Shown one piece after another: positions 23,409-33,587 of a DNA stretch of 64,000 nt. Source of the stretch: Neofusicoccum parvum. Lineage: Eukaryota; Ascomycota; Dothideomycetes; Botryosphaeriales; Botryosphaeriaceae. The stretch's first letter is position 1, and every line of letters starts with the position of its first letter. The stretch spans positions 372,001-436,000 of the forward strand of contig CP087219.1 of NCBI GenBank assembly GCA_020912385.1. Direction: 5' to 3'. The notes below the pieces were generated by a model, which saw only the letters and a list, made by a program, of their open reading frames with translations, did not search any database and was not told where the DNA came from. Position numbers and translations under genes: made by a program.

Positions 23409-25661
23409 ATGCCTTACACGCCGCCCTCCCAGCGGTCTCCTGCCTCCTCCAAAACCAACAGTCCTATTCTCAGCCGCAGCCATTCATACAGCGAGGGGTG
23501 CTTGAGCCCGCAGTCGAACAGTGCGGCTCACCGGCCGGTTCTTCCCCACTCTTCCACGTCGTACTTGAGCAAGCACCGCCGCACACCGTCAATATCACAG
23601 TCCCCCCAGGCGCAAGATGGATCCAAGGGTTCGGTGACATCCACAAATGGTAGTGCCCACCACGTCCACCCGCCCTCGATGAAGCTGTTGATACCAGTAG
23701 GTGCTGAGTCGACCCCCCCAGACTCTGTACAAAACTCCGATGATGAGGACCGTGGCCGTCACTCCGCCAAGATCCTCGAGCTGCAGGACGCGCTGTCAAA
23801 CATCGAGCTGAAGCGCGGGCACTCCCCTGAGAGACATGTCAACGGTACCGCCTCGGCCCCCCGCGAGTCAGTGAGGTCCAACGGTCCGACCAGACCGGCC
23901 CTCACCCCGGAGGCTCGGAAGATCTCGCATTCTAGATCCTCGAGCGAAATCCAGCTCTCCAGCCACGCCCCTAACCTCGCCGGCTCTCCCATCCAGACAT
24001 CGGATGAGAGTGACGACGAGGGTCTTACGATGAAGCCCCCGCTTCTCCGCAAGAAATCGGGAGAACTAGTGAAGCCGGCCCTTCGGCCCTCGTGCCGGAA
24101 CCGTCGGCGGCCGTCCAGCATGCCCGGCACTCCCTCCTTCTCCAAGGCCGTGCATTTCAACGACGACATTGAGCAGGTTCGCCATTTCCTGCAGGTTGAC
24201 CGCCCTATTGCTGTCAGTGCGGGTTCATCGCCGGTCGAGACGTACGACAGCGAGACCGAGTATCCGTTCGGGTACGACGACGGCAACGGCTACGCCGCGT
24301 CTCGTCGCACGCGGATCGAGTGGGAGCTCAGGCTCGCCAATTTTCCCAGGGACACCTTCGAGCGGAAGACCCTGCCGGTGCGTCTTGAGAAGATCGCTTT
24401 GTCGCCTGATAGCTCCACTCTCGTGGGCACGGTCGCCGTGGCGAACCTCGCGTTCAACAAAGCGGTCGTCGCCCGCTTCACCCTGGATTACTGGAAGACC
24501 ACGTCTGAGGTCGCTGCCGAATACAGCGACGATGTGCGCCGGAAACAGGCGCACGACGGATGCGACCGCTTCGTCTTCAACATCAAGCTGGCCGACCAGG
24601 CAAACCTGGAGTCGAAGACGATGTTGATCTGTGTGCGTTACAGCGTGAACGGGACTGAATACTGGGACAACAACAACTCGATGAACTTCCAGGTCGACTT
24701 CATCAAGAAGGTGCAGCCTAAGAACACGAGGGGCAAGCAGCAGGGGTCTGCTGGCACGCTTGGAGCGATACCACGTAGCAGGCATTCCCCACCTGCGGCC
24801 CGACCGCGGTCCATGCCCGTATCGTTCGACGACGACTTTAGCAACAACAATTTCGAGTCGAAGTACACTTTCGGCTCGCGCAACGCAAGCTCGAGCGATT
24901 CTCTGCAGCCTCCAATTAGGCTGAAGAGCAAGGGCAAGCAGCAAAACGGCAACCTGTTCCCCGATCAGCCGAATTCGAACGCATCCCCGAGCGCGCAGGC
25001 GTTCTCCACCCGCTACGACTTCTCGGCCTCGCTCTCCGCGGCGCTGTCAAGCGCGCAGACCGCTCTCGGTGACCGGAGCGGAATCAAGCGAAACAACAAG
25101 CCACGGACCCACGATTACTTCAGCCTGCAGGGCGAGGCTCCTTCGACGACCAAATCCGCCGCTCCCCGACCGGACCAACTGTCATCCGAGAAACCGGATC
25201 TGAAGTCGGCGGAGTACAACGAGCTAATCCAGAAATATTGTTTCGTACGTCCACCCGCACCCACCCAGGCTGGCCACATGAACCAGGGGCACTGACAACC
25301 ACTGCAGTTCGGATCTGGATCTGGCAAGGGTTCTCCACAGGTTCACAGCCCCAAGCCGGCCGCTGCTACCGACGCACCTCGCGACATCGAATCCGACGGG
25401 AGCACCGCCAGCCTTCAGGGCTCTGGGTCTAACAGCCCCAGCCCCCCAAAGGAGGTTCCGTCGTCAATGGACGGCGCCATGGACCAGAGAATTCCGGCCC
25501 GCGCGGCGAGCCCTTTTTTATCTAGGTCGGCGTCACCCGGACCTGTGACAGGGTCCGACTTTGGCGATCGCACCACCCCTCCTGTTTCCTTCGGCTACCC
25601 GTACAACATGCATGGAGGCATCTCTTTCGAGACGCACACTCCCAAGGCGATACTCGGTTAG
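23409..25661 (+). CDS. PP1 regulatory subunit with CBM21 domain (Gac1/PTG type)
   Basis: Two exons (23409-25244 and 25308-25661; 63-nt intron GTACGT...CTGCAG) encode 729 residues. The first ~240 residues are Ser/Pro-rich and probably disordered. KAVHF at about residues 246-250 fits the RVxF docking motif for the PP1 catalytic subunit. A CBM21 carbohydrate-binding domain spans about 298-431, running from WELRLANFPRDT through LDYWKTTSEV to the DNNNSMNFQV signature. The C-terminus is again low-complexity. In yeast, Gac1, Pig1, Pig2 and Gip2 bring Glc7 to glycogen synthase and so promote glycogen storage; that role is inferred here from domains. The first ATG after the pyrimidine-rich leader is used. 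The exceptionally long gene-free region upstream may hold its control elements. Confidence 0.88.
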
Positions 25662-26646
25662 CAACCACAGTGAGCCTTGGGAGGTCTCCCGGGGGTGAAC
25701 TTACGAATTTCCTTTCGGTCATGATCACGCTGCTACGACCTTTACTGAGTATGACACGAGGGATGATTGGGAGCTCACCGCTTAGCTGCGCGTGTCAAAC
25801 CGATTGATCCGAGTGCTCTTCCCTTGAGGCCCGACACGCGACTTTACATATACTCGACTTCGACGGTGGTGATGGCGGTGACCTTTAGTGGATCATCATT
25901 CTTACTCTTGTTTTGCTACTGCCGGTGCATACATTCTGGAAATTGCGTTTTCTCGATCAGCATTTCGATTGGGACGGTCTTCTGCACACGACGGCGTTTT
26001 CTGGGTCTGGTTGGTTTCCTCTTATTTCATTACGCTTTTAATAGACAGGCTGTAAGTCAGTGGCTTTGTCTGAGTAACCATGGGCTCTCTGCCCCGATGG
26101 TGCGATACGGTTGGAACGCTCTCGTTGTGCTTTTGGTGGTTTTCAGGACGGTATGGTCTAAAAAGTTGCGTCTTGGTCGGTCTTGCTTTTGTCGGGGTTC
26201 GATTTTCTCGAGGGCGTTCTCCCCTCCTTCCACTTTGCCTCGCAGTTGCGGCGGACAATGAGCGGCATTGAGCGATCGTTTGGCAGCAGTCGAGACGAGA
26301 TTGTTTTGATGGCACGGGTTCCGGGACCGGGTCCTTTGGGTGTTGGGCTGGATGGTGTTGGGCTGGAAAACAACGGGTATGCGTAGAAAAGGCACACGAA
26401 AATCGAAAAACACTGGAATACAACCTGCGACTTTCCTGCCATCCTGAGACTTTAAGTGCGCGGGACGCCGAAGTTAAATGAAATGAAGTCAGAGGACTAG
26501 CCTCGAGCTTACTCACCGCGCGGGAGTTGTCGCACCTCGGAAGCGGTCGCGGCGGGGAGCTTGCAGCCCGAGCACGCCCGCGTCAACCGACATCGTCAGT
26601 TCGCACCCTCCGACCTCACCCACGCCTCTTTTCTCGCCCTCCTCCA
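25662..26646. other. Intergenic region, T-rich 3' part of the preceding gene
   Basis: The sequence is T-rich on the + strand over about 25850-26300, as in fungal 3' untranslated regions. An open frame across it has no homology-like features. The last ~130 bp are the promoter and leader of the next gene, with no TATA box seen. Confidence 0.4.
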
Positions 26647-28038
26647 ATGGCTTCCCCCACGCCGCCCGCCGCGACAGCGCCGTCAACGCTGCACATCGAC
26701 CTCACGACCATCCTGTCGCTGCTCGGCACCGTCGCCGTGCTCGCGACGGCGTACACGCTCTCGCTGCGCGTGCTGCCGCGCGCCAGCACCGCCAAGGCCC
26801 GCGTCCTCTTCGTCTGGCACCTGTTCGACGCGCTGATCCACTTCATCTTCGAGGGCTCGTTCCTGTGGAACTGCTTCTTCGTGCACTGGGTCGCGCCGGC
26901 CGCCCCGGCCCCGTCCGCGCCGCTCTCGCCCTACTCCATCGCCGCCGCCGCCGCCGCCAACCCGTCTGCCTCCACGACCACCTCGACCGCCGCGCCCGCC
27001 CCGACCAGCTTCCTCATCCTCACGCCCCCGGACGTCTTCTTCCTGCAGAGGAACGACACGCTGTTCGGCGCCGCCTACGGCTCCGGCCCGTTCAGCCGGC
27101 TGTGGCAGGAGTACGCCAAGGCGGACGCGCGCTGGGGCGGCGCGGACCTGACGGTCGTCAGCCTGGAGCTGCTGACGGTGTTCGTGGGCGGGCCGCTGGC
27201 GCTGTGGTGCGCGGAGATGGTGCGGCGCGGGGAGTGGTACGCCGGGAGGCAGGGGATGGAGGGGCGGAAGTGGTTTTGGATGACGGTGTTGGCGACCGGG
27301 GAGCTGTATGGTGGTGAGTGATGCTCTTTTTTTTTCCTTCTCCGTCGAGGGCTTCCGGGTTGTTTCTTTTATAAGGTGATGGGTCGGGGGTTGTTTGTGA
27401 TAGCCTCCGCGGAGTTTTTGGGGGTTTCGCCGTGGTGGCGTGTGGCGGAAGCTGCCTAGTCGATGGAAATTGGGAGAGGTTTGTCAGGGGGGAACACGTG
27501 AAGTGGAAAAGAGACGGGACAGGGAGAATTTTTCACATATCTCTTTGTTTGTTTCGGGACAGATTTGGAAAGTCCAATTGGGGCTCTCGGAGAATTGTGG
27601 GGAATGCTTGGGTTTGGATGATTTGCATGCGGCCGGTATGCATGGCGGCGCGGGAAATGCATGGCTGACGTGGTGGTGATGTCTCACCCCTTATCTTTAG
27701 GCTTCATGACTTTCGCGCCCGAGTGGCTCTCCGGTTCGCCCAACCTGGATACTTCGAACTTCATGTTCAAGTGAGTAAACTTTCTGTCTCCATTCCCTTC
27801 TCGGATAGATATCTGTCTTTGAGTTTGCGTCTTGGCACCCAATTGGTGCACCGGTCTATCTGCGGTCCCGCTAACATGTGATTTTTTCTGCAGGTGGGTC
27901 TACCTGTTCTTCTTCAACATGCTGTGGGTCTGGTTCCCGCTGTGGATCATGTATGAGGCGTACAAGGGTATCACCAGCGCCCTGTCGCAGAAAGAGGTCG
28001 TCAATGTGATCAGCTATCTCGAGAAGAAGGCAGACTAG
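26647..28038 (+). CDS. EBP/EXPERA-domain membrane protein (sterol isomerase-like)
   Basis: Three exons (26647-27313, 27701-27770, 27894-28038) give 293 residues. Hydrophobic segments occur near residues 18-40, 58-82, ~178-195, ~205-225 and close to the end. The core HLFDALIHFIFEGSFLW is the EBP signature, in which a His and a Glu take part in shifting the sterol C8-C9 double bond. The final exon (YLFFFNMLWVWFPLWIM) matches the family's last helix, and the C-terminus ends in a Lys pair (KKAD), as in some ER proteins. Fungi normally use the unrelated Erg2 for this step, so the substrate is open. The first intron, 388 nt, is long for this window. The first ATG in frame was chosen, and the Ala/Pro-rich loop at about 90-125 is variable in type. 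Confidence 0.82.
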
Positions 28039-28305
28039 TCGTCTTATTCGACTTTCATAAGTAGGAGGATCAGCCATTGTACTATTATTGTGTACGGTAA
28101 TTGCGATACCAAACTGTAATAAATCAATCAAGTGAGATTGCAAAATCTGTTTCCTCGCGGTCGTCAAATTACCCACTATATCAAGATCGTTATTGAGATG
28201 GCTGCCAGCGGGTAGAGGCAAATTTCCTCATTGTAGTTGAACAAGCGCTCTGTTTGCTTGACAACCTTCCTAAGCTCCATCGCTTCCATGCTCTGCGTTG
28301 GTGCT

Positions 28306-28800
28306 TCATGCAACCTCAGGTACCGTATCCGCCTTGTGTGCTTCAATGTTCCCAAGGCTTGCTGAGGATTGAATCACGGCGGTACGCCACTCAGATTCCA
28401 GGTTGACGATAACCTCTGCAGGCTGATCTTCAAGGCCTTCACGCAGCCAGCGTTCCATTGGAGTCAAGCCACGGCTGCCCGTGGAGGTGATCTGCGCCAT
28501 CTGGTTCACCGAACTTTCTGCGTGCTTGTCAACACCGTAATGTCGTGTTTTGCCTGATCCCACCCTTCCAAGTTCATCGAGGGATTATAGACCTTACGTA
28601 CCGTGAGCAAATGTAATTCGTTCGGATAACCGCATTTGGATATCGCCGGGTGGTTGACCTTGACCGATGGAAACATTTCCAACGGCACTATGAGATACCT
28701 GTTGCTCGTTTCTGCTTGGCTGGCGCGGGCGGCTGTGGTTTCGGCGAGAACCTGGCATCTTTCGTCACGGGACCCAGATTGTAAGGAAGTAAGTGGAGTG
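28306..28800 (-). pseudogene. Degenerate coding fragment, family unknown
   Basis: On the minus strand, one frame from about 28770 to 28520 reads like real protein (SNRYLIVPLEMFPSVKVNH, then NPSMNLEGWDQAKHDITVL). After a stop the sense continues in another frame from about 28510 to 28306 (RGLTPMERWLREGLEDQPAE, then VIVNLESEW). No intron signals join the two cleanly, so a small indel is likely. I recognise no domain. It could also be two exons of a small gene with an unusual splice. It lies between the EBP-type gene and the zinc-finger gene. Confidence 0.35.
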
Positions 28801-29039
28801 ATGAGAGCGGAAGGGTAAATAGGTCTGAAATCTAGGGTTATACGGTAGGGGAACGCTGCCTTTTCTGCTGCTATGTAGGCTTTTCAGTACTAAGATCGAC
28901 GTAGGCAGTATTCTGGAAGGAGCATTCGAATAATTAGTTCGTGCTGCAGGCCTCATTTCTGGAAAACTTGGATCTGTAACATCAGCCGGAGTATAGGAGA
29001 GCCTCAGCGAAGGTGAATTGGTTTCTACTTCATGAATGG

Positions 29040-29807
29040 CTCGTGTTTTCGGCCTCACTATTAGCTCATGAATGATAAGTGCATATCCCGGACCTCAAAA
29101 ATACGTTACACAAGAACATGCGTAACCTCGGACCTCGCATTGATACACCGGTGTTCCTCATTTTAAACATCAGCTAACGAGCTCACGTTGAATTGGATGA
29201 GCACAATCTTCTTGAACCAAGTTGAACCAAGTTGAACTGAGAAAAAAAAACCATTCTCGCAATGACTGTCATTGGCTAAGAAAAGAGGCCTCAAATATTG
29301 ATGTAGCATTGCTTCAGCCAACGTATTAGCGCTTTATACGTGTCGCTTATCTGCAGTCAAGTACACTGCGCATTGAGCCGAAACGGGTTATGTGGCCGCC
29401 TGGGGCAGCAGGCTGACCGTAACGAGGCCACCAATCATTGGACAAGCTCACAAAGGTTGCTTTCGAGCGCTTTTGCATAAAATGCAGCCCACCTCGGCCA
29501 TTTTCACAGCTCTGCACCCTCCCTCCTCACCCCCGGTTCTGGGGAGCTGAGCTGGGGCCTTCCCCAGCAAAGACTCTCTGATCCTCACTATCTTCCAAAA
29601 ACAGGCAGCCCCTTGGTAAGTCTGATCAAGTCCTACCTGCCGTTGCATTCGAAGCCTTATTTACGTACTGTGTGGCGTCGTGAGCTGACTGCATGTTTAT
29701 CACGGACGGAAAGCAAACACCATCACTCTGCAGGTCAGGGTGAGAATTCGGTTCTCACCCTTCTGCAATCCCTGATCGTTACCATGGTCATCGCATAGCA
29801 GAACCGC
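29040..29807. other. Intergenic region with a short tandem repeat
   Basis: No gene is supported. A ten-base unit TTGAACCAAG is repeated at 29212-29221 and 29222-29231, with a diverged third copy at 29232-29241. The rest is promoter and leader for the zinc-finger gene at 29808. Confidence 0.45.
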
Positions 29808-30793
29808 ATGCCAGTCCACCGCTGTCGCACAATGGCGCCGATGATCCCCGCTCGAAATCCCATGAACCGGTACGGATTAAACGTAGACGGACCTTGTCGA
29901 CCGACATTGAAATCAATGATGTCGGGCCGCGCTTTTTTTGAAGATGCGATCTCCGAAGACCGGTTGGACACTGTGTTGACTTGGCACCTGGGTAATGGCA
30001 ACATTACTCCGGAGCCTTTGTCCGCGGAGTTAGAAAGTTCTTCGGCAGATGGCAAGGTTAGCTTCGCACATAATCCATACCAAGGAAGTGATTCACCCGT
30101 TCCACGATATTCCTCCAGCACATCTCTATCAACTCCCGCCCCTCCTATCTCAACTCAACTCGACCAATCCTCCGAGCACTGCAACACCCTGCCTTTGGAT
30201 CAACCCCAACGCAAAGCAATCAATAACAGTCGTTTGTCGATACTTTCACCAAGTGCCCCCCTACTCTCCACAGCCGATAGTCCTGTTTCTGCCTCTACCA
30301 CGGTGCCATTACAGCCTTTGGCTCGCCTCACGTGTCCGCAGCTTGGATGTAACGATACCTTCTCAACATCCAAGCAGCGCAAGTAAGCTTTTCCGCCAAG
30401 AGGATCAATAGAGAAGCTTATGAATAGTCTATCAGGGACCATCTTAAGAAACACGGCGTACACGTCTGTGATGAAGTGGGGTGCGACACCACGACCGCAC
30501 TTGCGAAGGATCTTGCCCGCCACAAGAGGGAACAACACCCGAAGGATAAGGATTGTGCGGCAATGTTCAGATGCAAGGATTGCCCATACAAATCACTGCG
30601 TTTGGGAGAACTTCAAAAGACACAACGACCCGGAGTGTGCGACCGTGAGGAGAAGGAAGAGGAAAGAGATGCGTGGTCCCAGGAATTAGGAATGGAACTT
30701 ATGATGATCTGGTTTATGGTTTCCCGTCGGGTATCTTTCGGTTCAGTTGTGCATCAAGTGGCTGGCGATGCAGGAAGCTCCGATGAACTGTGA
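29808..30793 (+). CDS. C2H2 zinc-finger protein, probably frameshifted near its 3' end
   Basis: Exon 1 (29808-30382) and exon 2 (30436-30793) join by GTAAGC...ATCAG inside a finger. The result is a Ser/Pro-rich N-terminus followed by C2H2 fingers: C-x4-C-x12-H-x3-H (CPQLGC...HLKKH) and C-x4-C-x12-H-x4-H (CDEVGC...HKREQH). A third finger begins with FRCKDCPYKS. The frame then reads into a poor sequence, whereas the +1 frame gives ENFKRHNDPECATVRRRKRK, exactly what completes a C2HC finger plus a basic tail ending at 30689. One extra T in TTT near 30602 would explain this. It is probably a DNA-binding regulator, damaged by mutation or misread. The first ATG at 29808 is used; 29919 and 29922 are alternatives. 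Confidence 0.65.
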
Positions 30794-31189
30794 TTATTTC
30801 CTTAACTCATGAAACCATGGCGGACACTTATTAAAGTCGCCTTTCCATTACCTTACAAATTCTTTTCAATTTCAGAAAGTTATTTTCAACTTTCTCAACC
30901 CGTTTTCTTGTTCACGTTTCGCCATAAAACGTCAAAACATCTATTACCGCTAGAACTGTTTACTAACCAAGCTAGGAGGTAAGAATTAATTTAATTGGGC
31001 TATTCATATTTATCAAACAATCTGACGCGGCTTTAAGAAATTGCAAACAGACAATGTGGCGGAGTCCCACTTCTGATACGCAAGGGCAGTGGATCGTGCA
31101 AACTCCTCTTGCTCTTGGGTCAAGTAGCCACGTGCGCCCGCTAACGGCAGCGGACGAGGCAATAAAGCAATGGTGAGTAAATACAAATA
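30794..31189. other. Intergenic, nothing recognised
   Basis: This is an AT-rich spacer between the 3' ends of two convergent genes. I see no RNA gene, repeat or other element in it. Confidence 0.4.
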
Positions 31190-32366
31190 TCAGTCATGAC
31201 CAGCGCTACTTGGCGCTTGTTCTAGACACTGCTCCGAACGACGAGTTCGCTCTCGCTCTCTTCCGCTGTGCCTTTTTTGCCGCTGTTTCTGCCTCGCTTT
31301 ATCCGCCTTTCTCTCCATCATTCCTACGTCTTTTGGGCATCTTTCGTCAACCTGTGTCGTTGCCGACACGCTAACACAGTGATCTGATCTAGCTAGACTT
31401 GACCTAGCATGTCTTTCAGCTTCCCTTTTACTGAGCCTGTCTTGACGCTGTTTCTCTCTTTGCTTTTCTATCTTCAACGGGGTTTTAGATTTATTTTTGC
31501 AACGTTTTCTTCTCTTCTTCGCCATACCTCCAGGCTCCAAAATTGCCCTGGGTTGCTGAGTATTCATTAGGCTTTCCCAATTGCCTACACGAAGGTCTCA
31601 TGTTAGCTTGGATTGATGTAACAAGAAATGGATTTGTGACACTCACTCGACAGTAACAATCGATCTTGTGCCGTTTTTTCATTCGGACTTGTGTGCAAAG
31701 ATTCGTTCTTCGGACAATCGGCTTCTACAATTCGGATGACTTGACCAGGTACCTGAACTGTGCACTTATACAGTCTGCTCTCCTTTGGTTTAGCAATCCG
31801 CGGAGGTGAAGAATTCCTTGAAAATTCCGAACTCTTGTAGAAGGCTCTGAGATTGCGCGATCTGGACATCCTCTTATTTCTGATTCGCAAAGCTCTCTAG
31901 AATTTTTAGCTCAGTTCTATGTTGTCTCAAGCTTCTAAATCATACTTACTCATTATCATGAGCTTGGAGCTTTGGACCATTCAGAAATTCCGAAGAAGCG
32001 TTTTCCCCCTTGTGTTTGCGGTTTGACATTCGACCCGCGTTCTTCCCTATGATGCCATGAATGAGTTTCCATTTTGAGCCAGACTTATTTTCGAACGAAA
32101 TGACTGGAGACTACATGAGCAGTGGTTTCTGGCTCAACTCACCGCTTTGAATGGATCCTGGATAAATATGTAGACTGTGCATTGTGCGCTCCTGTGTCCG
32201 CAAACCTCTCCAGTCCTTGTTCTTTCCGGCGCCATCCTTCCACTCGGAAAGGCTTTTATGCCCCGAACGATCCATAATGGATGAACTAACCTCCATGAGG
32301 ATACGGCGGTACTCCCGTGGGTGCAATGTTTCTCCAGAAAGTCTTTCCGATCAAGCACTCAGTTGA
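31190..32366 (-). CDS. Provisional multi-exon gene for a basic protein of unknown function
   Basis: Several minus-strand segments read coherently and are bounded by plausible splice sites. One segment, about 32345-32155, contains HPREYRRILMEVSSSI and WKDGAGKNKDWRG, with donor GTGAGT. The next, about 32105-31952, contains KWKLIHGIIGKNAGR, with donor GTAAGT. The next begins near 31902 (SRNLRAFYKSSEF, VQVPGQVIRIVEADCP) and ends at a GTGAGT donor near 31648. A final exon ends at 31190 and is very Lys/Arg-rich (GGMAKKRRKRCKNKSK). I recognise no domain; the basic tail suggests a nuclear or nucleic-acid-binding protein, which is only a guess. The 5' end is unresolved, and additional open segments up to about 32860 may be further exons. 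Confidence 0.4.
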
Positions 32367-32869
32367 ATACGGGCGTAGAGAACTTCGATTTGGTGGATGT
32401 ATTGCTCTATACCGATGTGGGTCAAACGAGGTACGTTGATTCAATACCAGGCGTGTATAATTAGGTGTGTTGACTTGGGTTTCTGGAAAAGAGTGGTGTG
32501 CAGAGGAGCTGATATTACAACGATGCTTTATTCCAACGGACGATTTTTAAAAGGCCTATGGCGCTTTGGATTGATTGCGGGGTCCTCGGGACTAATAGCC
32601 CGAGAGCCAAGGTTGATTATGTGATGGATGTGTTGTTGAGGCCCTCGATGAGAACCAATCGAATGCGCCACAGTGATACAACTACGTACGCAGCTGAGGC
32701 GCAGGCATGGAGACCCCTCCCGTGTCCGTTCTTTCCAAGCTGTCCCTCCATGTGGGCTGATCTTGCACAAAATCATGATAGTGCATTTCGGGTCAGAGGG
32801 CTCAATGTAAGTGTAAGTAGTGATGGATAATTGGCATTTAGAGGCGAGATGAAACAACTCATCAGACCT

Positions 32870-33587
32870 TTGTTATTAGACCTGCGGTCTCTCCTCCGCT
32901 CGCCTGTTAGGTTTATGAACGACTTGTCGAGTGGCAATCGTTGGTCCTCCTTGAATTTGGCATATGGTTATGGCAGCGCCATTAATAAGAGTGAGGAATC
33001 AGCAGTTCCCCTGTTCAAATAAAACATAGAATAGTCTCCTCGGCTTTCCAATATACAACAATGTCATGATAAAAACTGGACTAAGAGCTACAAGAGGCCA
33101 CCCAATAATGGCAGATAGCCGTAACAGTATTCATCAACAAGGAACCCCCCAGCCCATCAATACCTATATACCCGTGGAAGAATGAGAAAGAAACAAAATG
33201 CCAAAATGCGATCTCGTTTCAAGTCATTACAACCTGTGCCCCTGCTTTTCATTCACATCGTCACCTCATTAGAAAAGAAAAAAGCACCAGCGAGATCCCA
33301 GCCTCTCCCTCCCCTCATAACAGCGTCTCAAACATGAATAACAACACAAAAAAATATAAATCGAAATCCACCATGAACCCGTCCAACCACCCACCCACCA
33401 ATGCAACCTCCCTTCCAGTTCATACCTTATCCCATACCATACCATCCCTTCCCATCCTATCCCATCCTACCCCATCCTATCCCATCCCATCCCATACCAT
33501 CCCATCCCAACCCCAACCCAATCAACCACCCAATCAACCACCCACCCCCTTCCCCCAAAACAACGAATAGAAAAAAAAAAAAGGAAA
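32870..33587. other. Intergenic with CCCAT repeat
   Basis: This contains an imperfect CCCATCCCAT array at about 33430-33520, running into CCCAACC and CAATCAACCAC units, plus a poly-A run near 33570. It is most likely the 3' flank of the RING gene, which ends at 33588 on the minus strand. Nothing else was found. Confidence 0.5.
33430..33545. repeat. CCCAT/CCAAC simple-sequence array
   Basis: Imperfect pentamer repeats (CCCAT, TACC and CCAAC variants) fill this segment just downstream of the RING-protein stop codon. Confidence 0.75.

Noticed and set aside
25767..26261. Hydrophobic open frame after the PP1-subunit gene
   Set aside because: T-rich sequence gives Phe/Leu/Val-rich translation by itself. 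It lies in the likely 3' untranslated region and has no homology-like motif.
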